A stretch of DNA of 64,000 bases from CAYVBJ01 sp964449075 (GTDB lineage Bacteria; Bacteroidota; Rhodothermia; Balneolales; Balneolaceae), in contig CAYVBJ010000003.1 in NCBI GenBank assembly GCA_964449075.1, positions 62,001-126,000 on the forward strand, in the 5' to 3' direction. Under the pieces are notes generated by a model that did no database searches, had not been told where the DNA came from, and saw only the letters and a program-made list of their open reading frames with translations. Every line of letters begins with the position of its first letter. Position 1 is the stretch's first letter. Below, in pieces: positions 36,123-45,085 of the stretch. The translations under genes were made by a program, and so were the position numbers.

Positions 36123-37118
36123 CTAATTTTTACGAATTTCAGCTAATTTTTTGAATAGCTCTTTCTCTTTTTCAGTCAGATTTTCAGGAATACTGATATT
36201 TATTTTTACATAAAAATCACCCTTCTTTCCGTTATTCATCTCAGGCATGCCCAGCTCTTTTAACCGAAACAGTTTACCTCCCGGGGTTCCCTCCGGAATA
36301 GTCAGTTTAATTTTACCGCTTAGTGTCGGAACATAGGTTTCGCCTCCAAGAACAGCCGTATAGAGATCCAGCGGTTGATTATAGTAAATATCTTTTCCTT
36401 TGAGCTGATATCCTTCTTCTTCTCTTATATTTACTCTCAAATAGAGATCTCCTCTCTGTCCGCCTTTATGCTGAGGTTTTGCACCCTTACCCTTCAATTT
36501 GAGTTTTTTTCCACTCTTAATTCCAGCAGGGATTTTTACTTTAACCAGCTCCCCGTCAATTCTGAACTGTTTTGTAACACCTTGATATGCCTCTTTCAAA
36601 GAGATCGTTATACTTGCTTCCTGATCACGGGTGGCACTCATATCAGCACCACGGTCTCGTGGCGAAGTTCTTCTCTGCTGCTGTTGCTGCCGGGCTCCTG
36701 CAAATGGATCTCCCCCACCAAAAATCGTCTCAAAAAAACTTGAAAAGGAATTTCCGGTACCTCCACCGGCTCCTCCCTGTCCTTTGCCAAATATATCTTC
36801 AAAATTTATATTGGTTCGGTATTGTTTGCCTGATCCTGAATATTGGTCCCAGTTAAAGTCACGTGCACTTCCACCACTCTGCTGATATCTTTTCCAGTCT
36901 TTACCAACTTTATCGTATAGTTTTCTTTTTTCGGGATCTTTTAAAACCTCGTACGCCTCTCCAAGCTCTTTAAACTTCTCTTCAGCAGAGGGATCATCCG
37001 GGTTCTTGTCAGGGTGATATTTTGCTGCAAGTTTTCTGTATTTCTTCTTTATCTCATCCTGAGAAGCGCTTCTGTCAACGCCCAGTATGTTATAATAATC
37101 TTTATAGTTCATAATCAT
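36123..37118 (-). CDS. DnaJ-type co-chaperone (CbpA-like, type II Hsp40)
   Basis: The 331-aa protein has a J domain (about 5-70) with HPD at 35-37. A Gly/Phe-rich linker follows (GQGGAGGGTGNSFSSFFETIFGGGDPF), then two C-terminal peptide-binding beta domains with ISLKEAYQGVTKQFRI. The Cys-rich zinc finger of DnaJ proper is missing, so it is the CbpA class. It stimulates DnaK ATPase. A second in-frame ATG lies two codons in, at 37112. A -24/-12 type promoter sits just upstream. Confidence 0.93.
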   Translation of the reverse strand: MIMNYKDYYNILGVDRSASQDEIKKKYRKLAAKYHPDKNPDDPSAEEKFKELGEAYEVLKDPEKRKLYDKVGKDWKRYQQSGGSARDFNWDQYSGSGKQYRTNINFEDIFGKGQGGAGGGTGNSFSSFFETIFGGGDPFAGARQQQQQRRTSPRDRGADMSATRDQEASITISLKEAYQGVTKQFRIDGELVKVKIPAGIKSGKKLKLKGKGAKPQHKGGQRGDLYLRVNIREEEGYQLKGKDIYYNQPLDLYTAVLGGETYVPTLSGKIKLTIPEGTPGGKLFRLKELGMPEMNNGKKGDFYVKINISIPENLTEKEKELFKKLAEIRKN

Positions 37119-37143
37119 TAACTGTAATTCACTTATATATGCA

Positions 37144-37158
37144 GCAAAAGTAATGCCA
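37144..37158 (-). promoter_or_regulatory. Sigma54-type promoter for the dnaJ/cbpA-like gene
   Basis: Read on the minus strand, TGGCATTACTTTTGC has TGGCA and TTGC with exactly 10 nt between the GG and GC pairs; the next base, T, fits the consensus W. The predicted start near 37132 lies about 14-20 nt before the coding start. Spacing and orientation are correct; the base before TGGCA is A rather than the preferred pyrimidine. Confidence 0.6.
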
Positions 37159-37290
37159 TTACAAAAGTTACGGTGAAATTGACATTATAACATGCAATCT
37201 GGCAAAATGCCTGTATTAAATACAGTAAATGTACTTTTTGCATCCTGCCAGTGAGGTATTTATACATGAAAATCGCTCCGTTTCCATAAA

Positions 37291-37323
37291 AAAATGCCGG
37301 ACTGGAAACCAGACCGGCATTTT
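37291..37323 (-). terminator. Intrinsic terminator downstream of degP
   Basis: AAAATGCCGG at 37291-37300 pairs perfectly with CCGGCATTTT at 37314-37323, and an inner CTGG/CCAG extends the stem. On the minus strand a T-rich tract follows (complement of the A run at 37288-37294), so it should end degP transcription before the dnaJ gene. Confidence 0.88.
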
Positions 37324-37349
37324 AGTGTTGAAAAGAATAGAATTATTTT

Positions 37350-38855
37350 TTACTGAATTTCAAAGGCTACAAACATATTCTGTCCCTGCCGGTTAATTCT
37401 GAGCAGTGCAACATCTTCACCCTCGGATCTCAGCCTGTTCATAACTTCGATAAATTCATCTGAAGAGCTGATGTTCTGATCACCTACCCTGGTTATTACA
37501 TCACCTCGCCGCAGTCCCTGGTTATAGGCAGGGCTCGTTTGCTGTATTTCGGTTACAACAACTCCGCTTACATTTCGATCAAGGTTCAGCTGTCTGCGGA
37601 GAGTGTTCGTCAGATCTTGTACCCGGAAACCTATTGATTCTTCAAACCCTTCTCTTGTATCCTGGGTAGTTGGTGTTTCTGTTCCTTCTGTTGGTAATTC
37701 TCCAAGTTCCACTGAAACAGTTTGAATGTCACCATCTCTGAATATTTCAAGAGTAACTTCCTCTCCGGGACTCTTACTAGCAATATTGACCCGGAATGAT
37801 CTCCAGTCGCGTACTTCTTTACCGTCCGCTTTTAAAATTACATCTCCATCCTGCAGACCAGCCTGGTCAGCAGGTCCTCCATTTTGGACAGATCCGATCA
37901 CAACTCCATAGTTTCGGTCAAGGTCAAGTGCCCTGGCCATCGTTTTATCAACCATTGCTCCAAATTGAATTCCAAGGTAACCTCTGACTACCCTGCCCTC
38001 CGAAATCAGCTGCTCCATAATGGATCTTGCCATATCAACTGGAATTGCAAATCCGATTCCCATATTGCCACCCGATTGACTTGCGATGGCAGTATTGATT
38101 CCGATAAGTTCTCCGTTCAGATTAATTAATGCGCCGCCTGAATTACCGGGATTAATCGCAGCATCGGTTTGAATAAAACTCTCGTACCCCTGACCCTGTG
38201 CGATGATTCCTATGGACCTGTTCTTTGCTGATACAATTCCCATCGAGACTGAATGAGCGAGGCCTTTGTCGAGAGGACTGCCGATTGCAAGAACAAGTTC
38301 CCCAACCTGTAAATCTTCACTATTTCCAAGAGTTATCGCTGATAAATCATGATCGGAGTCTACTTTTAAAACTGCCATATCAGTAGCTTCATCGCTTCCT
38401 ACTATCTCTGCACTGATTTCTTCATCATCAAACGTCATTACATTTATTTCATCTGCATCTCTGATGACATGATAATTTGTTATAATGTATCCCTCATCGG
38501 ATACAATAACGCCAGAGCCGAGTCCTCTTCTCTGATATTCTCTCTCCTCATTAAATCTGGGATCGTCAAAGAAAAGTGATAACGGTGAACGCTGTTGCAT
38601 TGTCACTGTCTGCCTGGTTGTAATGGTAACAACAGTCGGATTGGTTCTGTCAGCAATATTAACAATCGCACTGTTAAATTCACTCAGTGGGTTAGATTGC
38701 TCAGAATCTAGCTGAATGGTTTTTGATTCGGCCGCCATTTCGGGAGGATTCTGATTTTCCGAAGAAACCTGGTTCATATCGCTTGTGTATTGTATACCTA
38801 AAAACAGAGATATACCGGCAATGATTAAAAATATATATCTTGAAAAGTTAGTCAT
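37350..38855 (-). CDS. degP: Periplasmic serine protease Do/DegP (HtrA family)
   Basis: The 501-aa protein has an N-terminal membrane anchor or signal (about 7-23). The trypsin-like domain has triad His129 (NYHVI), Asp159 (TDMAV) and Ser239 (NPGNSGGAL). Two PDZ domains follow (about 290-375 and 410-495; GYLGIQ and GVVVTEIQQTSPA). DegP degrades or refolds misfolded envelope proteins. It lies between hsp20 and dnaJ on one strand. No -24/-12 element is visible upstream of it; instead a copy of the structured repeat lies in the hsp20-degP gap. Confidence 0.93.
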   Translation of the reverse strand: MTNFSRYIFLIIAGISLFLGIQYTSDMNQVSSENQNPPEMAAESKTIQLDSEQSNPLSEFNSAIVNIADRTNPTVVTITTRQTVTMQQRSPLSLFFDDPRFNEEREYQRRGLGSGVIVSDEGYIITNYHVIRDADEINVMTFDDEEISAEIVGSDEATDMAVLKVDSDHDLSAITLGNSEDLQVGELVLAIGSPLDKGLAHSVSMGIVSAKNRSIGIIAQGQGYESFIQTDAAINPGNSGGALINLNGELIGINTAIASQSGGNMGIGFAIPVDMARSIMEQLISEGRVVRGYLGIQFGAMVDKTMARALDLDRNYGVVIGSVQNGGPADQAGLQDGDVILKADGKEVRDWRSFRVNIASKSPGEEVTLEIFRDGDIQTVSVELGELPTEGTETPTTQDTREGFEESIGFRVQDLTNTLRRQLNLDRNVSGVVVTEIQQTSPAYNQGLRRGDVITRVGDQNISSSDEFIEVMNRLRSEGEDVALLRINRQGQNMFVAFEIQ

Positions 38856-38996
38856 GAATCTGTCCTGTTTTAATTTTTTGTTGATCTAAACAGTCTGTTC
38901 GTAATTGTGTTAATCAAGGATCAATCAAATTTTGATTCTTTTTTAACTTATTTGAAGCAATCCTATTGTTTAATTTTACAGCTTTTTAATAGAAGT

Positions 38997-39053
38997 CCGG
39001 AGTTGCAGTTCAAAGCAAACTCCGGCGCTAACTAACCTGCTATCTTAGTCAGG
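38997..39053 (+). repeat. Solo diverged copy of the structured repeat
   Basis: This single copy carries CCGGAGTT/AACTCCGG (38997-39004 and 39018-39025), then CGCTAACTAACCTG, and a second hairpin CCTG...CAGG ending at 39053. The first stem keeps its pairing although its bases differ from the array copies at 39717-40171. It lies between hsp20 and degP. The third hairpin of the array unit is absent here. Confidence 0.7.
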
Positions 39054-39068
39054 GGAATTTTAAATTAA

Positions 39069-39497
39069 TTATTTAATAGATATCTGCTTTTTCACTTTAT
39101 CTTCGCTTTTGTCGATAGTGATATTTAGTACACCATCTTTATACGTTGCGTCAATGCTCTCTTCATTAACATTATCGGGAAGCTGCAGACTTCTGCTAAA
39201 TGATCCGTATTCTGTTTCGATACGGTGAAATTTTCTTCCGTCATCTTCTTTTTTGACAGTACGTTCACCACTGATATTCAGCATTCCGTTTTCGATATTC
39301 ACAGAAATATCTTCTTTCTTTATGCCGGGTAGTAAGACTTCAATGATAAACTCATTCTTCGTTTCTGAAACATCAATCCTCGGAACAAACGTCTCTCGTC
39401 TGGCGGAGACAAAATCAGTAAAGAAGTCATCCATTATGTCTGAAAAACGTTTTCCCGCAATATCTGTTTCGGGTCGATTAAATCTTACAAGTGTCAT
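39069..39497 (-). CDS. Small heat-shock protein, Hsp20/alpha-crystallin family
   Basis: The 142-aa protein has an alpha-crystallin domain (about 40-135): FVPRIDVSETKNEFIIEVLLPGIKKEDISVNIENGMLNISGER, and a late strand DGVLNITIDKSEDK. The C-terminal tail lacks a clear IxI/V motif beyond KQISIK. The ATG is preceded by GGAGG on the minus strand (complement at 39504-39509), unusually strong here. It is an ATP-independent holdase for unfolding proteins. A sigma54-type promoter lies about 55 nt upstream. Confidence 0.94.
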   Translation of the reverse strand: MTLVRFNRPETDIAGKRFSDIMDDFFTDFVSARRETFVPRIDVSETKNEFIIEVLLPGIKKEDISVNIENGMLNISGERTVKKEDDGRKFHRIETEYGSFSRSLQLPDNVNEESIDATYKDGVLNITIDKSEDKVKKQISIK

Positions 39498-39550
39498 ATT
39501 GTATCCTCCATCATATATGTTTTATTTCAATTATGATCACTTTTAAAAAA

Positions 39551-39566
39551 GCAACATATATGCCAA
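39551..39566 (-). promoter_or_regulatory. Sigma54-type promoter for hsp20
   Basis: On the minus strand TTGGCATATATGTTGC, followed by a T-run, has the GG and GC pairs exactly 10 nt apart and matches YTGGCA-N6-TTGCW. The predicted start near 39540 gives a leader of about 40 nt before the hsp20 ATG, with a GGAGG ribosome-binding site. Confidence 0.7.
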
Positions 39567-39716
39567 TTTGTTTTTTTTAAACTGTAACTGTCATTCTTGA
39601 AGCCTGAAGTTGCTTTTTTTACAGTATTCCAAATGTAACTGTCCCCTTGTCACAAGCTAAAAGCCAAACTGTCCTTTACTGTATGAAAAGTTGACTGTTT
39701 CACTTTTATAAACAAA

Positions 39717-40171
39717 TATGCCGAAGCTGCAGTTCAATGCAACTCCGGCGCTAACTAACCTGTTCTCTACGTCAGGTTCTTTGGGGAAACTGTTTCGAAA
39801 TGTGAAATACCAGGGTATTTTTGATTTCACGATTTATGAATATGCCGAAGCTGCAGTTCAATACAAGCTCCGGCTCTAACTAACCTGTTCTCTACGTCAG
39901 GATCTTTGGGGAACTGTTTCGAAATGTGAAATACCAGGGTATTTTTGATTTTCAATCTTGCGAATATGCCGAAGCTGTAGTTCAATACAAGCTCCGGCTC
40001 TAACTAACTAACCTGTTCTCTACGTCAGGATCTTTGGGAAACTGTTTCGAAAGGTGAAATACACGGGTATTTTCGATTCCACGATTTGTGAATATGCCGA
40101 AGCTGCGGTTCAATGCAAGCTTCGGCGCTAACTAACCTGTTCTCTACGTCAGGGTTTTGGGGAAACTGTTT
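39717..40171 (+). repeat. Tandem array of about 125-bp structured repeats (3.6 copies)
   Basis: Units start at 39717, 39840, 39964 and 40092 (spacing 123, 124 and 128 bp; the third has an extra TAAC). The last is truncated after GGGGAAACTGTTT. Each full unit holds hairpin A (GCCGAAGCT...AGCTYCGGC in copies 2-4; weaker in copy 1), a CTAACTAACCTG...CAGG hairpin B, and hairpin C (AAATACC-AG-GGTATTT or AAATAC-ACGG-GTATTT). Copy 4 hairpin A is a perfect 9-bp stem. Units 1 and 2 end hairpin C with TATTTTTG, a possible TAnnTTTG promoter element for the next unit. No coding frame is convincing. Confidence 0.85.
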
Positions 40172-40543
40172 AATTCTTTTATATCTGCTTTAATAACGTC
40201 TGAAAATTGATTTAAGTACCTTTGTAAAATTTCATTCATTTCATTTCGGACTAAGAGAAAACTAACGGATGTAATACATGAAAAAATCCATCTATTCTCT
40301 TAGATACCGCTGCAGATTCCAATTCTTTTTTTTAACGCCTCTACTTTACTATCAGTGGTTATAACGCAGAGAACAGGCGTAAGATTGTGCAGTATTTCAT
40401 TTGGATATTCTGAGATGTACTTTATCAGCAATTTGTCTTCTCTCAAAACCGGTTCAAATAGTCCTGGCTCTATGTACTTTTACTGCTTGGATTCCCCGGT
40501 TGCAGAATATAACTACTTTGATGTTAAACGCTTCTCCTTGAAA
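40172..40543. other. Non-coding spacer between repeat array and DAHP synthase gene
   Basis: These 372 bp hold no convincing gene. A perfect 9-bp inverted repeat, CTAAGAGAA at 40251-40259 and TTCTCTTAG at 40295-40303, encloses 35 nt. A T8 run at about 40326-40333 follows it by some 20 nt, too far for a canonical terminator. Confidence 0.5.
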
Positions 40544-41944
40544 TTAACTGTAGCTCTTATTCCACTCTTTGGCTACAAGAAAAGCCATTTCCAGGCTCTG
40601 TTCATAATTGAGTCTTGGATCACAATATGTTTCATAATTGTGACTTAGGCCATCCTCATTTAAGCCATTGGCCCCTCCAACACATTCGGTTACATTGTCA
40701 CCTGTCATCTCAAGATGAACACCCCCGAGATAGCTCGCTTCAGATCTGTGAATGGCAAATGTTTCCCTGATTTCACTAAGTATATCGTTAAATCTTCTAG
40801 ATTTCATATTTTTGCCGGTGGTAAATGTATTTCCATGCATTGGGTCGCAACTCCAGACCACAGGAAAACCCTCTCGCTTTATCGCCCTTATGAAATGTGG
40901 TAATTGAGCAGCTACATTTTCAGCTCCGAAACGGCTGATTAAAACTATTTTTCCGGCTTCATGTGTCGGATTTAAAATTTCAATCAGTTTCAGTGTTTCA
41001 TCGAGATCAATTGGCGGACCGATTTTTATACCTATCGGGTTTTTTATACCTCGCAAGTACTCCACATGAGCACCATTGAGATTCCTGGTTCTGTTACCAA
41101 GCCAAACCATGTGAGCAGATAAGTTAAACCAGCCCTGCTTGCGCGGTACCTGGCGTGTTTGCGCCGACTCATAATAAAGATTTAAAGCTTCATGCGAAGT
41201 ATACATGTCTACTTTATGGAGAGTATTGAACTGGTTCGGCATAATAGACTCCATAAAATTTACTGCTTTATGGATTGAATTAACCATCGCTTCATACTCC
41301 ATGTAGTACTCATTATTCCGCATGAAATCGAGTTCCCACTGCTCCGGGTAGTGTAAATCTGCAAATCCCTCATCTGCAAGTGCTCTCAAAAAATTAAGTG
41401 TTAATCCTGCTTTCTTAAACGCTTCGAGCATGCGCTCCGGGTCGGGAGTTCTTGCTTTTTTATTCGGCTCAAAGCTGTTCATTAAATCACCCCGGTAATT
41501 CAATATTTGTTCACCATCCACCTCTTCATAATCGCTGGACCTTGGCTTCGCATACTGACCTGCAATACGACCAACACGCACTACCGGGATACTCATTTCA
41601 TGAACCAGGATAAAACTCATCTGAAGCATAACCTTCAGCAAATTTACTATTTTGGGGGAATTACAGGCATCAAACGTTTCTGCACAATCACCTCCCTGGA
41701 GCAAAAATGACTTGCCTGAAGCTACATCAGCAAGCTTCTCTTTTAAAACATCAACTTCCCATGAGGTAATAAGCGGAGGCAGGTTTCGCAGCTCATCATA
41801 CACTCTCTGCAACTGTTCCGTGTCCGGGTAAGGCGGTAACTGTGATATTTTTTTGTCCCGGTTCCATGAGAGCGGGTGCCATTCCCCGGTTGATAAACCG
41901 GATGATATTTTTAATTCGTTGGAAGTTTTGGGCGATTCAGACAT
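40544..41944 (-). CDS. 3-deoxy-7-phosphoheptulonate (DAHP) synthase, class II
   Basis: The 466-aa enzyme condenses phosphoenolpyruvate with erythrose 4-phosphate, the first step of the shikimate pathway. It is the plant/class II (type II) form, not AroFGH. Signatures are LLQGGDCAETFDACNSP, RVGRIAGQYAKPRSSDYE, VVWSCDPMHGNT and YLGGVHLEMTGDNVTECVGG, which include the metal ligands Cys, His, Glu and Asp. It is the only aromatic-pathway gene in the window. Confidence 0.95.
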   Translation of the reverse strand: MSESPKTSNELKISSGLSTGEWHPLSWNRDKKISQLPPYPDTEQLQRVYDELRNLPPLITSWEVDVLKEKLADVASGKSFLLQGGDCAETFDACNSPKIVNLLKVMLQMSFILVHEMSIPVVRVGRIAGQYAKPRSSDYEEVDGEQILNYRGDLMNSFEPNKKARTPDPERMLEAFKKAGLTLNFLRALADEGFADLHYPEQWELDFMRNNEYYMEYEAMVNSIHKAVNFMESIMPNQFNTLHKVDMYTSHEALNLYYESAQTRQVPRKQGWFNLSAHMVWLGNRTRNLNGAHVEYLRGIKNPIGIKIGPPIDLDETLKLIEILNPTHEAGKIVLISRFGAENVAAQLPHFIRAIKREGFPVVWSCDPMHGNTFTTGKNMKSRRFNDILSEIRETFAIHRSEASYLGGVHLEMTGDNVTECVGGANGLNEDGLSHNYETYCDPRLNYEQSLEMAFLVAKEWNKSYS

Positions 41945-42184
41945 TCTTGTTACTTAAATTTCGAAAAGATTTCAAAATACCAATATAATATTACTAAAAC
42001 ATCTTTTTATATATGTGAACGCTTGTAACGGCGTACCTGCCAGTAAATTATTATGTAAAAACAGCTAGTCTGGCAGTTAATTATCTGAATGGTATTCTGT
42101 TATTTACAGTTTAGTTATGTATCAGTTCACAACTTAATTGCTTATATTGCAAGGTTTAATTTTCACCCACTAATCTTCTTCCAT

Positions 42185-45043
42185 TTGCAGTCAAATATTA
42201 TAATTCGCGGCGCCCGGGAACACAATCTGAAAAGTATTGATATTGATATTCCCCGGGATAAACTGGTTGTTCTGACCGGATTATCGGGTTCAGGGAAATC
42301 CTCTCTTGCATTCGATACCATATATGCGGAAGGTCAGCGAAGGTTCCTGGAATCCTTATCAGCATATGCACGTCAGTTTATGGGCATGATGGAGCGCCCG
42401 GATGTTGATTTTATAGACGGGCTCTCACCTGTCATATCAATTGACCAGAAAACGACCAACCGTAATCCAAGATCAACAGTTGGTACTGTTACTGAAATCT
42501 ATGATTTCATGCGTTTATTGTTTGCAAGAGCGGCTATCCCGTATTCCTATATCTCCGGCAATAAGATGGAAAAACAAACATCCGACCAGGTTGTATCAAA
42601 CATCTTACGTTTCGAACCGGGGACCAAAGCATACTGTTTTGCACCGGTTGTCAGAGGAAGAAAGGGGCACTACCGCGAACTTTTTGAACAGATGCAGAAA
42701 CAGGGATTTATCAAAGCACGTGTTGACGGTGAGCTTATTGACCTGGAAGGCGAAATTAAACTTGACCGGTATAAAACACATAATATTGATATTGTCATTG
42801 ATCGGTTTATTATCAGTCCCAAAAGTGAAAAAAGAATATCTGACAGTGTCAGGCTGGCTCTTGACATGGCTGACGGCAACCTGATTCTTGGATTGCAAAA
42901 TGATGATGGCACACTTGAAGACCGTGTGTACTCAAAAAACCTTTTCGACCCGGAGAGCGGTCTCTCCTATGAAGATCCTGCTCCCAATCTTTTTTCTTTC
43001 AATTCTCCATATGGAGCGTGTAAAAAATGTAACGGTTTGGGTTATCAATACGATGTAAGCAGAAAACTGGTTATTCCCAATCCTGACCAATCCATTAATG
43101 AAGAAGGTATTCGTTTTTTGGGTGAACCACGGGATATATTTGTTTTCAAACAACTGAAATCCGTGCTTGATACTCTGAACCTTGATTTCGACACACCCCT
43201 GAGGAAATTCAGCGATGAAGCTCTGGATATTCTTTTCGACGGCGGCGGTGATCGCAAATATGATGTCAGTTATGATTTTAAAAGCAATAATTTAACCTAT
43301 AAACACAAGTTTAGCGGTCTGTCGGAAATAATCCGGGATCAGTTTCAAAACAGCAAATCAAATAAACAAAGGGATAAAGCCCGTTCATATCTCGCAAAAG
43401 TAACCTGCGACAGATGCGGAGGCGGAAGATTGAAAAGAGAAGCTCTTTCTTACAAAATTGACGGTTTTTCAATTGATGACTTTGTTCAGCAGGATATTGG
43501 TTCACTCAGAAAAACAATTGCTAAATTGAATCTGAATGAACGACAGCGAGCAATCGGCGGCCAGGTACTTAAGGAAATAATCGACCGCCTGGATTTCCTG
43601 CTGAATGTTGGTCTCAACTATCTTACCCTGAACAGGGAAGCACAAACACTCAGCGGCGGCGAAGCGCAGCGGATACGGCTGGCAACCCAAATCGGAACAC
43701 AGCTGGTGGGAGTGTTATATATTCTGGACGAACCCAGTATCGGACTTCACCAGAGGGATAATATAAAGCTCCTTAAATCACTTGAACTGCTCAGAGATCT
43801 CGGGAATACGGTTATAGTAGTTGAACATGACAGAGAGACAATCGAACACGCCGACTATGTTATAGACCTGGGTCCGGGAGCAGGAACCGAAGGCGGCTAC
43901 ATTGTCACAAAAGGAAAACCCGGTGAACTTGACAAATCGGCGCTTACAACAAAATTCCTCATAAATGAAGTAGCTGTACCCTACAATGCCGACAGAAGAA
44001 GCGGTTCGGGAAAAAATCTGACCGTAAATAACTGTAAGGGACATAACCTGGATAATGTTAATCTGAAGATTCCCTTAGGCACCTTTATTTGTGTAACCGG
44101 GGTCAGCGGAAGCGGAAAAAGTTCGTTAATTAATCAAACACTCGAACCGATTCTCTCAAATCACTTTTACAATTCAAAATCAGTTCCCCTGCCCTACGAC
44201 TCTGTACAGGGACTTGATCATCTTGACAAAGTGATTTCAATAGATCAGAGTCCCATTGGCCGTACTCCACGATCAAACCCCGGTACCTACACAAAGGTAT
44301 TTGATATGATTCGTTCACTCTTTGCCGAATTGCCGGAATCCAAAATAAGAGGATATGACCAGGGACGCTTCAGTTTTAATGTGAAGGGCGGCAGATGTGA
44401 AAGCTGTAAAGGAGACGGCGTCAGGAAAATTGAGATGAATTTTTTGCCGGATGTATATGTAACCTGTGAAAATTGCAACGGGAAACGTTACAATCGAGAA
44501 ACACTTGAAATATATTATAAGGGAAAAACCATTTCAGATATACTTGAAATGCCGGTTAGTGAAGCTCACAATTTTTTTGATTCTGTACCCGGGATTAAAC
44601 GAAAACTGGATACACTTGAATCCGTAGGCCTGGGTTACCTGACGCTGGGGCAATCCAGCACTACTTTAAGCGGGGGCGAAGCACAGCGTATTAAACTGGC
44701 AAGAGAGTTGTCAAAAATTGGCACAGGAGATACTCTGTACATCATGGATGAACCCACAACAGGTCTCCATTTTCAGGATGTTAAAATGCTTGTTGATGTA
44801 ATTCAGAAGCTCGTTGATAAAGGAAATACAGTTATTGTGATTGAACACAACCTGGATCTCGTAAAAGCATGCGATTGGGTTATCGACCTTGGTCCGGAAG
44901 GTGGTGATAGCGGTGGAAAAATTATTTTTGAGGGAACACCCGAAGAAATATCGGACAATAAATACAGTTACACCGGGCGTTATCTGAAAGATGAATTGAA
45001 CAGACAAAATTCCGTAAACAAGGTTGAAAATGTAACCGGATAA
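42185..45043 (+). CDS. uvrA: Excinuclease ABC subunit A
   Basis: This is a 952-aa ABC-class ATPase that finds bulky DNA lesions with UvrB. Walker A GLSGSGKSS is near the N-terminus and GVSGSGKSS in the second half. Signature motifs LSGGEAQRI occur in both halves, and zinc-binding CxxC pairs at CKKCNG, CDRCGG and CESCKG...CENCNG. The frame is open from an ATG at 42089, but those 32 codons are hydrophobic and unlike UvrA. The TTG at 42185 gives MQSNIIIRGAREHNLK, which fits the family start. Confidence 0.95.
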   Translation: MQSNIIIRGAREHNLKSIDIDIPRDKLVVLTGLSGSGKSSLAFDTIYAEGQRRFLESLSAYARQFMGMMERPDVDFIDGLSPVISIDQKTTNRNPRSTVGTVTEIYDFMRLLFARAAIPYSYISGNKMEKQTSDQVVSNILRFEPGTKAYCFAPVVRGRKGHYRELFEQMQKQGFIKARVDGELIDLEGEIKLDRYKTHNIDIVIDRFIISPKSEKRISDSVRLALDMADGNLILGLQNDDGTLEDRVYSKNLFDPESGLSYEDPAPNLFSFNSPYGACKKCNGLGYQYDVSRKLVIPNPDQSINEEGIRFLGEPRDIFVFKQLKSVLDTLNLDFDTPLRKFSDEALDILFDGGGDRKYDVSYDFKSNNLTYKHKFSGLSEIIRDQFQNSKSNKQRDKARSYLAKVTCDRCGGGRLKREALSYKIDGFSIDDFVQQDIGSLRKTIAKLNLNERQRAIGGQVLKEIIDRLDFLLNVGLNYLTLNREAQTLSGGEAQRIRLATQIGTQLVGVLYILDEPSIGLHQRDNIKLLKSLELLRDLGNTVIVVEHDRETIEHADYVIDLGPGAGTEGGYIVTKGKPGELDKSALTTKFLINEVAVPYNADRRSGSGKNLTVNNCKGHNLDNVNLKIPLGTFICVTGVSGSGKSSLINQTLEPILSNHFYNSKSVPLPYDSVQGLDHLDKVISIDQSPIGRTPRSNPGTYTKVFDMIRSLFAELPESKIRGYDQGRFSFNVKGGRCESCKGDGVRKIEMNFLPDVYVTCENCNGKRYNRETLEIYYKGKTISDILEMPVSEAHNFFDSVPGIKRKLDTLESVGLGYLTLGQSSTTLSGGEAQRIKLARELSKIGTGDTLYIMDEPTTGLHFQDVKMLVDVIQKLVDKGNTVIVIEHNLDLVKACDWVIDLGPEGGDSGGKIIFEGTPEEISDNKYSYTGRYLKDELNRQNSVNKVENVTG

Positions 45044-45085
45044 TATGTTTGTAAACCGACCAGAATCTGCATATTTTTTGAGACT

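Noticed and set aside
39717..40171. CRISPR array or integron attC sites
   Set aside because: Units are about 125 bp and tandem, with no unique spacers. The core sequences RYYYAAC and GTTRRRY of attC sites are not paired at the ends, and no cas or integrase gene is near.
40278..40364. 28-codon frame rich in Phe, Tyr and Trp, resembling an aromatic leader peptide
   Set aside because: It is on the plus strand, whereas the DAHP synthase gene is on the minus strand. No plus-strand biosynthetic gene follows.
40355..40648. 97-aa plus-strand frame overlapping the DAHP synthase 3' end
   Set aside because: It overlaps the antisense of a conserved gene by about 100 bp, has no ribosome-binding site or recognisable motif, and looks like chance.
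42037..42076. CTGCCAG/CTGGCAG inverted repeat upstream of uvrA as an SOS operator
   Set aside because: The arms are only 7 bp, 26 nt apart, and do not match a LexA box known to me. Too weak to call.
42089..42184. N-terminal extension of UvrA from the upstream ATG
   Set aside because: The 32 residues are hydrophobic and unlike UvrA, while the TTG at 42185 gives the normal family start.
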